Shown: positions 7,959 through 16,130 of the stretch, piece after piece
How the letters are laid out: each line of letters opens with the position of its first letter
How positions within the stretch are numbered: position 1 is the first letter of the stretch
Notes under the pieces: generated by a model
The model's database searches: none
Told to the model about the DNA's origin: nothing
Seen by the model: only the letters and a program-made list of their open reading frames with translations
Position numbers and translations under genes: made by a program
Source of the DNA: Mucilaginibacter conchicola
GTDB lineage: Bacteria; Bacteroidota; Bacteroidia; Sphingobacteriales; Sphingobacteriaceae
Length of the DNA stretch: 64,000 nt
Direction: 5' to 3'
Assembly: GCF_003432115.1 (NCBI RefSeq)
Contig: NZ_QWDC01000004.1
Location: 124,765 to 188,764, forward strand

Positions 7959-9671
7959 ATGGAAAACACTGCAACGGCAAAACAAAGTAACAGGGCTATA
8001 GGCTTATTTATTTTGTGCTGGACGGTGTTCAATATCATCCAGTCGGCCACGCTGGAGCTGCACGCCGATGAAGCTTACTACTGGATCTACTCCCGCTTTT
8101 TAGCCTGGGGATATTTTGACCACCCACCAATGGTGGCGCTGTTCATCAAAGCAGGATACGCCCTATTCCAGGATGAGTTCGGTGTACGTTTATTAACCAT
8201 TTGTTGCAGCAGTATAGCCATTTATACCCTTTGGCTCATTGTAAAGCAATATGGCGTTAAGCCCAAATGGTTCATGCTCATCGCCTCGGGGATGTTCATT
8301 TTTAACATTTACGGCTTTACTACCACGCCCGATGTGCCGCTGTTTTTGTTCACCGTGCTGTTTTTTTACGTTTACAAAAAATATCTTGAGGACGATAATA
8401 TAAAGGTGACGCTTCTGCTGGCGCTCATCATCGCCTGCTTGTTATACAGTAAATATCATGCAGTACTGGTTATCGGTTTTACCATCATCTCTAACCCGGC
8501 ATTGCTCAAACGCAAAAGCTTTTGGTTAATGGCGATTGTGGCCACGGTGTTGTTTATCCCGCATATTTTATGGCAGGTAAATAATGGCTATCCAACAATT
8601 AATTATCACTTGTTTGATAGGTCTGAAGCCGGTTACAGAATCGACCAAACTTTGAGCTATATCCCGGCCCAGTTTGCCATGGGCGGGCCTTTTATTGGCT
8701 GGTTTGTTTTTTATGCAGCATTCCGCAAACGCGCTACTGATACTTTTAAACGCGGGTTATTGGTTAATGCTGCCGGTACGTTCATCTTCTTTCTGCTAAA
8801 CAGCCTCAAAGGTATTGTAGAACCGCACTGGACTTTAATAGCGTTTGTACCTCTTGTAATACTGGCCCTGATATCTATTACAGAAGTGGGCAGGCCCTAC
8901 GTATGGCTGCAACGCCTGGCGGTTGCTAACGTAGTTTTCATTTTTGCGCTGAGAGTGAGTCTCATCTTTGGCCCGGTATGGCTTATGAAAGTAGAGCAGT
9001 TTAAAAGCTATTATGGTTTTAAGGAGTGGGCACAACAGGTTAAGCAAAAGGTAGGCAACCATTACCTCATCATGAGCGAGGGTTTTCAGAATCCCGCTAA
9101 GTACGATTTTTACAACAATACCACCACCGGCTTAAGTTACGATGCGCGCGATTATCGCCGTACGCAGTTTAGCCTTTGGCCTATTGAGGATAGTCTGCAG
9201 CATAAGCGCATTTATCTGCTGCTCAACTGGAACAACCCTGCCGTAACACAGGATACCATACAAGACCGCGCCGGCTTATGGTACGGCGGCTGGGTAGATG
9301 ATGTGCGCACTTATCAAAAAGTACCTATAAGTGTTGATGTTAAAGAGATGAAAGTGGCACCGGGGCAAAAATTACAATTTGACTTAACGATAACTAACCC
9401 ATATCCTTTCGATATTAATTTTGCCAACCTTGGCGCAAAGCATGCCGTTTACCTGGAAACCTGCTTTTTTATACACACCACACCGGTTGATATACAAAAG
9501 GCAGATGACAGTTTTAACCGTATAAGTTTACAAAAAGGCCAAAGCACACATTATAAAATTACGGCCATTGCACCGCAAAAGAAAGGTAAGTACGATCTGT
9601 TTTTCTCGCTGCGTACCGAGCCGTTTACAGGTAGCCGTAACAGCCGCTTTATTAAATTAACCGTTGAATAA
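7959..9671 (+). CDS. GT39/ArnT-like membrane glycosyltransferase with C-terminal beta domain
   Basis: A 570-aa integral membrane protein of the GT39 (PMT/ArnT-like, GT-C fold) type, using polyprenyl-phosphate sugars to glycosylate lipid or protein on the periplasmic face. The first extracytoplasmic loop has ELHADEAYYWIY and GYFDHPPM, the family's conserved acidic and DHPP motifs (D37/E38 and D54-H55-P56). About ten hydrophobic helices follow to roughly residue 340. The last 120 residues are soluble: DVKEMKVAPGQKLQFDLTIT onward looks like an Ig-like beta-sandwich, probably periplasmic, which is not part of the minimal GT39 fold. It is followed closely by an outer-membrane protein gene. The acceptor is unknown. 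Confidence 0.85.
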   Translation: MENTATAKQSNRAIGLFILCWTVFNIIQSATLELHADEAYYWIYSRFLAWGYFDHPPMVALFIKAGYALFQDEFGVRLLTICCSSIAIYTLWLIVKQYGVKPKWFMLIASGMFIFNIYGFTTTPDVPLFLFTVLFFYVYKKYLEDDNIKVTLLLALIIACLLYSKYHAVLVIGFTIISNPALLKRKSFWLMAIVATVLFIPHILWQVNNGYPTINYHLFDRSEAGYRIDQTLSYIPAQFAMGGPFIGWFVFYAAFRKRATDTFKRGLLVNAAGTFIFFLLNSLKGIVEPHWTLIAFVPLVILALISITEVGRPYVWLQRLAVANVVFIFALRVSLIFGPVWLMKVEQFKSYYGFKEWAQQVKQKVGNHYLIMSEGFQNPAKYDFYNNTTTGLSYDARDYRRTQFSLWPIEDSLQHKRIYLLLNWNNPAVTQDTIQDRAGLWYGGWVDDVRTYQKVPISVDVKEMKVAPGQKLQFDLTITNPYPFDINFANLGAKHAVYLETCFFIHTTPVDIQKADDSFNRISLQKGQSTHYKITAIAPQKKGKYDLFFSLRTEPFTGSRNSRFIKLTVE

Positions 9672-9681
9672 AATACTCTCG

Positions 9682-10704
9682 ATGATAAAAAAATTACACG
9701 TCCTTTTCCTGTTTCTGATCCTATCTGCAGGTGCGGCCAAAGCCCAGAATGTTGATTTCCATTTAAACGGTTTCGGCTTTTTTGATAACCGCGAGTATAA
9801 GGAGTTTCCTGAACGTTCGCGCACTTACTCAGGTATCCGTACCACACTTGATGTAGGCTTTAACCTGGATAGCAATAACCACTTTATTGCAGGCGCCAAC
9901 ATGCTGCACGAGTTTGGTGGCAGGCCATTTTTTGTAAAAGTTAACCCGGTGATCTACTACAGCTTTACTAACAAGAACTGGCTGTTCAATATCGGCGCTT
10001 TCTCGCGCGAGGGTTTACTTACCGATTACCCACGTGCCATGCTCAACGATACCTTGAGATATTACCGCCCCAATGTAGAAGGTATGGCCGCGCGTTTTAA
10101 GAACGAGCACGTTACCGAAACCATCTGGATAGACTGGGTGAGCCGCCAAACTGCTACCGACCGCGAACAGTTCCTGTTCGGTTTCTCGGGTAAATATCAA
10201 CCATGGAAAAAAGGACCGCTTTATTTGGCACACTATGCTTTTATGCTGCATGATGCCGGGACCGCTACGCCAGACCCTAATGATCATATACAAGATAACG
10301 GCGCCATACAAGTAAAATTGGGTGCTAACTTCAGCCACAAAACCTTTCTGGATTCATTAAACGTTGAGGCAGGTGGCATGATGTCGTTAGAGCGTATCCG
10401 CGGAGTGGATGGTTTTCAGAAGCCTACGGGCTTTGTTGCCAGTGCGTATTTAAGTTATTGGAGAGTTGCCCTGTATGATGAGTTCTACAAAGGCGATGGC
10501 CACCATATTGATTATGGCGATGCTTATTACCGTTTTAAAACCTATAACCGTTTAGATTTTATTATTACCCCGTTCAGCGCCAAAGGGTTAAAGGGACAGT
10601 TCGTTTTTAGTCTGCACAACTCGCCGGGCTTCAGCAGCAACCAGGAAGCCTTCAGGTTGGTGTATGATATCGGCAGGAAGAATTTGGTGAGGTTTAAGGA
10701 TTAG
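9682..10704 (+). CDS. Putative outer-membrane beta-barrel protein
   Basis: A 340-aa protein with a clear signal peptide (MIKKLHVLFLFLILSAGAA, cleavage after AKA) followed by alternating amphipathic strands rich in aromatic girdle residues (YYSFTNKNWLFNIGAF, GFVASAYLSYWRVALYDEFY). This indicates a transmembrane beta-barrel, but I do not recognise a named family. ATG 9682 is chosen because it starts the signal peptide; an in-frame TTG at 9664 would overlap the GT39 stop by 8 bp and add six residues. The gene is 10 bp downstream of the GT39 gene, so co-transcription is likely; a role in displaying or exporting a glycosylated product is only a guess. Confidence 0.75.
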   Translation: MIKKLHVLFLFLILSAGAAKAQNVDFHLNGFGFFDNREYKEFPERSRTYSGIRTTLDVGFNLDSNNHFIAGANMLHEFGGRPFFVKVNPVIYYSFTNKNWLFNIGAFSREGLLTDYPRAMLNDTLRYYRPNVEGMAARFKNEHVTETIWIDWVSRQTATDREQFLFGFSGKYQPWKKGPLYLAHYAFMLHDAGTATPDPNDHIQDNGAIQVKLGANFSHKTFLDSLNVEAGGMMSLERIRGVDGFQKPTGFVASAYLSYWRVALYDEFYKGDGHHIDYGDAYYRFKTYNRLDFIITPFSAKGLKGQFVFSLHNSPGFSSNQEAFRLVYDIGRKNLVRFKD

Positions 10705-10719
10705 ACACACACCAATAAT

Positions 10720-10810
10720 GTCATTTCGAACGAGCGACAGCGAGGAGAAATCTTCTGCATCGTAAGTATCGCCTGTAGAAGATTTCTCCTCGTACCTCGT
10801 TCGAAATGAC
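10720..10810. repeat. Palindromic element A2 (GTCATTTCGA family)
   Basis: A 91-bp element with near-perfect arms: GTCATTTCGAACGAGCG...GAGGAGAAATCTTCT and AGAAGATTTCTCCTCGTACC...CGAAATGAC. The central segment TAAGTATCGC (10763-10772) is the reverse complement of the centre of element A3. Confidence 0.9.
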
Positions 10811-10841
10811 AAGTTGTATATCACAATAAGATTTATCCCCG

Positions 10842-10868
10842 ATCCCCGTTCATTTGACGGGGATTTTC
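10842..10868 (+). terminator. Hairpin ATCCCCGT/ACGGGGAT
   Basis: An 8-bp GC-rich stem with a 7-nt loop followed by TTTCTATTTTAG, between the beta-barrel gene and the DUF2490 gene; probably terminates the GT39-barrel transcript. Confidence 0.7.
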
Positions 10869-10893
10869 TATTTTAGTACTCCAACAATAACCT

Positions 10894-11610
10894 ATGAAAA
10901 AGCTACTCAAGATACTCCTGCTCATCATCCTGCTATCGCCGGTAAAGCTGTTTGCGCAGGAGAACCGTTTCTCCGGCTGGGGCGCATGGTTCCATACCCA
11001 GCGTTTCGGGAAGCATTGGGGCTTGTCGTTTGATGGGCAGGTGCGCTCTGCAGATGAATTTAATTATGTGCAGAACATCCTGCTGAGGCCATCAGTGAAT
11101 TATTATTTTGACGGGAATAAGATGGGGGCATTGGGCTATGCCTACGTAACCGCCAATGGCCGCGATGCTGCGGGCAACAAAACCTTTCGCCCGGAGAGCC
11201 GCACTTGGGAGCAGCTGATCATCAACACAAAGATCGGCAAAACATCAACCCTGCAGCATAGGCTTAGGTTAGAGCAGCGCTACCTGGGTAATACCACCAA
11301 TAAGAACGACCATTACTTTGCCCAGCGTTTCCGCTATTTTGCACGTGCCATTGTGCCCTTGGGTAACGATTCAACAACATTCACCAAAGGCCCCTTCCTT
11401 GGTTTACAAAACGAGGTGTTTGTAAACGTACAGAACAAAGACAAAGTGAACAAACACTTCTTTGACCAGAACCGTGCTTACGTGGCCGTAGGTTATCGCC
11501 TGCACAAAAAGATGGACCTTGAAGTAGGCTATATGAACCAATACATTAAACAAGCCGAAGCTTATGTGTTCAACCACATTGTGCAGGCGGTGGTTTATAC
11601 GAGATTTTAA
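10894..11610 (+). CDS. DUF2490 outer-membrane-type protein
   Basis: A 238-aa protein with a signal peptide (MKKLLKILLLIILLSPVKLFAQ) and the DUF2490 pattern: SGWGAWFHTQRFGKHWGLSF, WEQLIINTKI, LQHRLRLEQRYLG, FRYFARAIVPL, FLGLQNEVFVNV and a final strand QAVVYTRF ending in aromatic-x-F, as in outer-membrane barrels. The family is common in Bacteroidota and of unknown function. Three bases separate it from the downstream DUF58 gene, suggesting one transcript. A second member is at 22801-23538. Confidence 0.85.
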   Translation: MKKLLKILLLIILLSPVKLFAQENRFSGWGAWFHTQRFGKHWGLSFDGQVRSADEFNYVQNILLRPSVNYYFDGNKMGALGYAYVTANGRDAAGNKTFRPESRTWEQLIINTKIGKTSTLQHRLRLEQRYLGNTTNKNDHYFAQRFRYFARAIVPLGNDSTTFTKGPFLGLQNEVFVNVQNKDKVNKHFFDQNRAYVAVGYRLHKKMDLEVGYMNQYIKQAEAYVFNHIVQAVVYTRF

Positions 11611-11613
11611 CGC

Positions 11614-12534
11614 ATGCCTCAACTCAGTAACGATCAGCATATACGCCAGTTGGCCAACCTGGAGCTGCTTGCCCGGCAGGTGGTTGAGGGCTTTATAACC
11701 GGCCTGCACCAAAGTCCGTTTCATGGGTTTTCGGTGGAGTTTGCCGAGCATCGTTTGTACAATAATGGTGAATCGGTAAAAAATATCGACTGGAAATTAT
11801 TGGCCCGTACAGATAAATTGTTTGTTAAACAGTTTGAAGAAGAGACCAATCTGCGCTGTTACCTGCTGCTGGATACTTCATCATCCATGAACTTTCCTGA
11901 GAAAGGGGAGAGCAAGCTGCAGTTTTCTATTTATGCCATTGCTTCGCTTATTTATCTTTTCAAAAAGCAGCGGGATGCATTTGGGCTTTGTCTGTTTTCT
12001 GATCAAATGGATTGGATAAGTGCCGCCCGCTCCACATCGCAACACCTGTTTTATTTGTATGCCGAGCTGGAGAGAGCTTTTGACGAGCCTAAGCAAAATA
12101 CACCAACTAACATCAGCCAAACGCTGCATTATATAGCCAATGAGATCCACCAGCGCTCAATGGTGATCATCTTCAGCGACATGCTGGAGAATAGCATGAG
12201 CGAGCAAAAAACACAAGCTCTTTTCGCCGCTATCCAGCACCTGCGCTACCGCAAGCATGAGATATTGATATTTAATGTCGTAGATAAACAGCACGAACTC
12301 GATTTCAACTTTGATAACCGCCCGCACCATTTTGTAGATATGGAAACCGGTAACGAAATGCGCGTGCACCCCAACCAGATCCGCGATAATTACCGCGCAG
12401 CTTTACATCAGTATCGCCATCAGCTCGAACTTAAATGCGCCCAATACGGCGTGGAGTTAATTGATGCTGATATTTCGCAAGGGTATAACCATATTTTAAA
12501 GAGTTATCTGGTGAAGAGGAACAGGATGGTGTAG
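11614..12534 (+). CDS. DUF58 / von Willebrand-like protein
   Basis: A 306-aa DUF58 protein. The family core is present: SPFHGFSVEFAEHRLYNNGE, VKNIDWKLLARTDKLFVKQFEEE, then a VWA-like metal-site segment YLLLDTSSSMNF (DxSxS, the MIDAS-type motif). There is no membrane segment, so it should be cytosolic. DUF58 proteins usually act with a MoxR AAA+ ATPase in Bat (aerotolerance) clusters or as peptidoglycan-related chaperone systems; here no moxR or other bat gene is adjacent, so the partner must be elsewhere. Starts 3 bp after the DUF2490 stop. Confidence 0.9.
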   Translation: MPQLSNDQHIRQLANLELLARQVVEGFITGLHQSPFHGFSVEFAEHRLYNNGESVKNIDWKLLARTDKLFVKQFEEETNLRCYLLLDTSSSMNFPEKGESKLQFSIYAIASLIYLFKKQRDAFGLCLFSDQMDWISAARSTSQHLFYLYAELERAFDEPKQNTPTNISQTLHYIANEIHQRSMVIIFSDMLENSMSEQKTQALFAAIQHLRYRKHEILIFNVVDKQHELDFNFDNRPHHFVDMETGNEMRVHPNQIRDNYRAALHQYRHQLELKCAQYGVELIDADISQGYNHILKSYLVKRNRMV

Positions 12535-12591
12535 AAGCCTCTCCCCAACCCCCTCTCCGAAGGAAAGGGAAAAAGAAAATAAAAACGCCCT

Positions 12592-12682
12592 GTCATTTCG
12601 AACGAGCGATAGCGAGGAGAAATCTTCTGCAAGCGATACTTACACCGTAGAAGATTTCTCCTCGTACCTCGTTCGAAATGAC
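12592..12682. repeat. Palindromic element A3 (GTCATTTCGA family)
   Basis: 91 bp, arms nearly identical to A2, with the central 10-mer GCGATACTTA (12633-12642) in the opposite orientation to that in A2. A C-rich fragment related to family C (CCCCAACCCCCTCTCC) precedes it at about 12543-12570. Confidence 0.9.
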
Positions 12683-12793
12683 AAAGTTTCTGCGATATCC
12701 ATAGCGCTCAACCCACTATTTTCAACCTTTCTCAAAATGTTCAAATCAATTTTAAAAAGCGTGTGTTATTGATAAAACGCACTTTTTATACGT

Positions 12794-14263
12794 ATGAGAC
12801 TTTCCGTAGAACGCAAACCCATAAGAGTTAATCCCGATCCGAAGCGTGTAATAGCCAGATTTTTTTTCAATGGAAACAGCAGGGCTAAGGAAGTCATCGA
12901 GCGGGTGATGAGCATTAGCGAGGATACAGCCTTTGGTATCATATCGCCTTTATTGCAGGAATACTCTAAGCGTCACCGCAATATTACCCGCGTGCTAAAC
13001 CGCCATTGTAGCAAGTTAAAGCCGCTTTTTATAGAGTTAGGGATAGATTTTGATACGCTATCGGTTTACCGCAAACTGTTATTGGGATCGTATTTTACAC
13101 ACGAGTATTCGATAGAGTCGGCTGCGTTCTTTAACCCATCTGTTATTGAAGATCCCGACCAAACCGAATTGGAAGACGGACAAAAACGCCTCATCATCAG
13201 TTTCAGAGCAGTGGGCGAGGGGCACATCTCCTCTATCACTTTCCGCCGTGCATTGGTAGATAAAGAGAACCGAATAACCGTTTTGCCTGCCGGCGATTAT
13301 ATAGACGAAGCCGAAATTGTGCGTAATGCGGTCTATAACAAGAAACTTTTTTTCGAAAAGGCTGCTATCACCCAGATCAACATCAACGTACTGAACGAGC
13401 TGGAATCGAAACTCGATCACCACTTTGAATATGCTAACCTGCGCCGTATTATTATGGATTCGCAGAAACTGCAGGAAGATGATATTATGCGCCTGGAGTA
13501 TGATAAAGTGCTTTGGCTGGCCGATTCGTACTACGAGATCGTATTCTCTATGGATACCGATATATCAGACAGGGTGATCTTCCCCATCTCAGAATATGAG
13601 CGTAAAGGTATTGAGGATGCCCGTTTCGTTAAATTCTTTAACGAAGATGGTACATCGCTTTACTACGCCACCTACACGGCTTACGATGGCTCGCTGATCA
13701 TGCCAAAGTTGTTGCAAACTAACGATTTCTACAACTTTAAGATAATGCCGCTTTATGGTGCCGGCGCACAAAACAAAAATCTGGCACTGTTCCCGCGCAA
13801 GATAAACGGCCGCTACGCCATGATATCGCGTATTGATGGCTGCAACAACTATATCATGTACTCGGATAAAATAAACATCTGGGAAAAGCCTGATCTGTTG
13901 CAGAAGCCCGCCTTTACCTGGGAGTTTGTACAGATAGGTAACTGTGGTTCGCCGATAGAGACCAAAGATGGTTGGATTGTAATAACCCACGGTGTTGGCC
14001 CTATGCGCCGCTATGTATTGGGTGCAAGTTTGCTAAAACTTGATGACCCTGCGGTAGAGATAGGTCGGTTGAAAGAACCTTTATTGGTACCAAACAGTGA
14101 TGAACGTGAAGGCTATGTGCCCAACGTGTTGTACTCTTGTGGCTCTATCATCCATAATAATAAACTCATCATCCCTTACGGTATCTCAGATTCATCAACC
14201 TCATTTGCCGAGGTTGACCTGGATGAACTGCTTACACGCTTAAAAGAGGATGGCGTAGCTTAA
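12794..14263 (+). CDS. GH130-family mannoside phosphorylase/hydrolase-like protein
   Basis: A 489-aa protein with the five-bladed beta-propeller signatures of glycoside hydrolase family 130, which phosphorolyses or hydrolyses beta-mannosides. Visible motifs: KGIEDARFVKFFNEDG (the conserved ED-R segment), ALFPRKINGRYAMISR, IGNCGSPIETKDGWIVITHGVG, and YVPNVLYSCGSII towards the end. The first 160 or so residues are a helical extension (FNGNSRAKEVIERVMSIS) not found in the smallest members. No signal peptide, so cytosolic. The gene leads a same-strand run into lpxK after 36 bp. Specificity (beta-1,2 or beta-1,4; hydrolase or phosphorylase) cannot be decided from the sequence alone. Confidence 0.85.
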   Translation: MRLSVERKPIRVNPDPKRVIARFFFNGNSRAKEVIERVMSISEDTAFGIISPLLQEYSKRHRNITRVLNRHCSKLKPLFIELGIDFDTLSVYRKLLLGSYFTHEYSIESAAFFNPSVIEDPDQTELEDGQKRLIISFRAVGEGHISSITFRRALVDKENRITVLPAGDYIDEAEIVRNAVYNKKLFFEKAAITQININVLNELESKLDHHFEYANLRRIIMDSQKLQEDDIMRLEYDKVLWLADSYYEIVFSMDTDISDRVIFPISEYERKGIEDARFVKFFNEDGTSLYYATYTAYDGSLIMPKLLQTNDFYNFKIMPLYGAGAQNKNLALFPRKINGRYAMISRIDGCNNYIMYSDKINIWEKPDLLQKPAFTWEFVQIGNCGSPIETKDGWIVITHGVGPMRRYVLGASLLKLDDPAVEIGRLKEPLLVPNSDEREGYVPNVLYSCGSIIHNNKLIIPYGISDSSTSFAEVDLDELLTRLKEDGVA

Positions 14264-14299
14264 TCAAATCAGCGCGGTAATAAGTATCTTTACCACCTT

Positions 14300-15331
14300 A
14301 TGCAATACCTGCGCTGGTTTTTACTGCCTTTTTCACTCATCTACGGTTTGGTTGTGGTTATTCGCAACTGGTTGTATGATGCAGGTTTTTTTAAAAGCCA
14401 TGCGTTTGATATACCGGTCATCTGCATTGGTAACCTTGAGATAGGCGGTGCCGGCAAAAGCCCCATGACAGAGCATATTGTTGGTTTGTTAAAAGATGAG
14501 CACAAAGTAGCCACGCTCAGTCGCGGTTACGGGCGCGAAACCAAAGGTTTTCTGCTTGCTGCTACCACTTCTACGGCCACCCAGATCGGCGATGAGCCAT
14601 CGCAGTTCAAACATAAATTTCGGGATGTTACCGTTGCTGTTTGCGAGGACAGAGTAGTAGGTATTGAGCAGCTTAAGGCAAACCATGATGTAATTGTAAT
14701 GGATGATGCTTTTCAGCACCGGGCGGTAAAGCCGGGCTTAAGTGTTTTATTATTCGATTATAAAAACTTACAGAAACCGCAAATTATACTGCCGGCCGGT
14801 AACTTGCGCGAATCGTTTAGTGGCCGCTGGCGTGCAGATATCATTGTAGTAACTAAATGCCCTGCAGGTATAAATGAGAACGATATGACAAGCTGTTATA
14901 ACAAGCTGACGCCCTTAAGCTCGCAGCCATTGTTTTTTAGTTCCATAGCCTATAAACCATTACAAACCCTGGACGGAGCATCTGCTGATATTTCTGTAGA
15001 TGCAGATACCACGGTGTTCCTGCTTACGGGCATTGCCAACCCTGTGCCGCTGGTTAATTACATCGGCCAAAGTAATGCGCGTGTAATACATCATAAATAT
15101 CCCGATCATCATCAGTTTACCACAAAAAATATAGTTAAACTTGCTGATGAATTTAAAGCCTGTGCATCACAAAAAAAGATCATCATCACAACAGAAAAAG
15201 ATGCGCAGCGTTTAGGCATACATGAGCTTGCCGGGCTGCCAGTTTATGTGCAGCCTATAGGCGTCGGTTTTTTGAACGATGCCAAGCCCGTGTTTGATAA
15301 ATTGATACAAAATTATGTTAGAGAGCATTAA
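14300..15331 (+). CDS. lpxK: Tetraacyldisaccharide 4'-kinase
   Basis: LpxK phosphorylates the 4' position of the lipid A disaccharide, late in the Raetz pathway, at the inner membrane. The 343-aa protein has an N-terminal membrane helix (RWFLLPFSLIYGLVVV), the family P-loop variant GNLEIGGAGKSP (44-55), SRGYGRE, and MDDAFQHR (D134, D135, H139) for Mg/ATP and catalysis. Length and motif order are normal. Its last 17 bp overlap the purine nucleoside phosphorylase gene, so the two are translationally linked. Confidence 0.97.
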   Translation: MQYLRWFLLPFSLIYGLVVVIRNWLYDAGFFKSHAFDIPVICIGNLEIGGAGKSPMTEHIVGLLKDEHKVATLSRGYGRETKGFLLAATTSTATQIGDEPSQFKHKFRDVTVAVCEDRVVGIEQLKANHDVIVMDDAFQHRAVKPGLSVLLFDYKNLQKPQIILPAGNLRESFSGRWRADIIVVTKCPAGINENDMTSCYNKLTPLSSQPLFFSSIAYKPLQTLDGASADISVDADTTVFLLTGIANPVPLVNYIGQSNARVIHHKYPDHHQFTTKNIVKLADEFKACASQKKIIITTEKDAQRLGIHELAGLPVYVQPIGVGFLNDAKPVFDKLIQNYVREH

Positions 15332-16130
15332 CCACACCGCACAATATATTAAAAGCCGCATAGGCGATTTTGAACCTGAAGTTGGTATTATCCTGGGCAC
15401 TGGTCTGGGCGGGCTTGTTACCGAAATTGAAGTTGAAAAACAGCTGATGTATTCCAATATCCCCGATTTTCCTATCTCAACTCTTGAGTTTCACTCCGGG
15501 AAATTGATATTTGGTACACTGGGGGGTAAAAAGGTGGTGGCCATGCAAGGCCGCCTGCACTACTACGAAGGCTACAACATGCAGCAGATCACCTTCCCGG
15601 TACGTGTGATGAAAATGCTTGGTATAAAAACGCTGTTTGTATCAAACGCCAGCGGTGCGCTTAATCCCGATTTCAGAAAAGGCGACCTGATGGTAATTGA
15701 AGATCACATTAACCTGCAGCCCATGAACCCGTTGATAGGCCGTAATGATAGTGATCTTGGCCCGCGTTTCCCGGATATGAGCGAGCCATATAAGTATGAT
15801 CTGATAAATAAAGGGCTTTCTATCGCCAAGGCAAACAATATTACCTGCCATAAAGGAGTTTATGTTGCGGTTACAGGCCCTAACCTTGAAACCCGTGCCG
15901 AATACAAATACCTGCGCATTATTGGTGGCGATGCCGTTGGCATGAGCACCGTGCCCGAGGTAATTGTTGCCAACCACATGGGTTTACCGGTTTTTGCTAT
16001 CTCTGTATTAACTGATGAGGGTTTTCCTGAACAGTTGAAACCGGTATCGGTAGAAGAGATACTGGCAGTAGCGACAGCGGCTGAACCAAAACTGACATTG
16101 ATTTTAAAAGAACTTATTGCGGGGCTTTAA
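15315..16130 (+). CDS. Purine nucleoside phosphorylase (PNP-I, trimeric type)
   Basis: A 271-aa PNP of the low-molecular-mass trimeric class, cleaving purine (deoxy)nucleosides with phosphate to base and (deoxy)ribose-1-phosphate. Motifs: ILGTGLGG for phosphate binding, GRLHYYEGY, VSNASGALNPDFRKGDLMVI, AVTGPNLETRAEYKYL (E192 base contact), and GGDAVGMSTVPEVIVA. The residues after AIS read VLTDEG, with T-D where the mammalian enzyme has the Asn that favours 6-oxopurines, as is usual in Bacteroidota. Overlaps lpxK by 17 bp upstream and the porin start by 1 bp downstream (TAATG). Confidence 0.93.
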   Translation: MLESINHTAQYIKSRIGDFEPEVGIILGTGLGGLVTEIEVEKQLMYSNIPDFPISTLEFHSGKLIFGTLGGKKVVAMQGRLHYYEGYNMQQITFPVRVMKMLGIKTLFVSNASGALNPDFRKGDLMVIEDHINLQPMNPLIGRNDSDLGPRFPDMSEPYKYDLINKGLSIAKANNITCHKGVYVAVTGPNLETRAEYKYLRIIGGDAVGMSTVPEVIVANHMGLPVFAISVLTDEGFPEQLKPVSVEEILAVATAAEPKLTLILKELIAGL

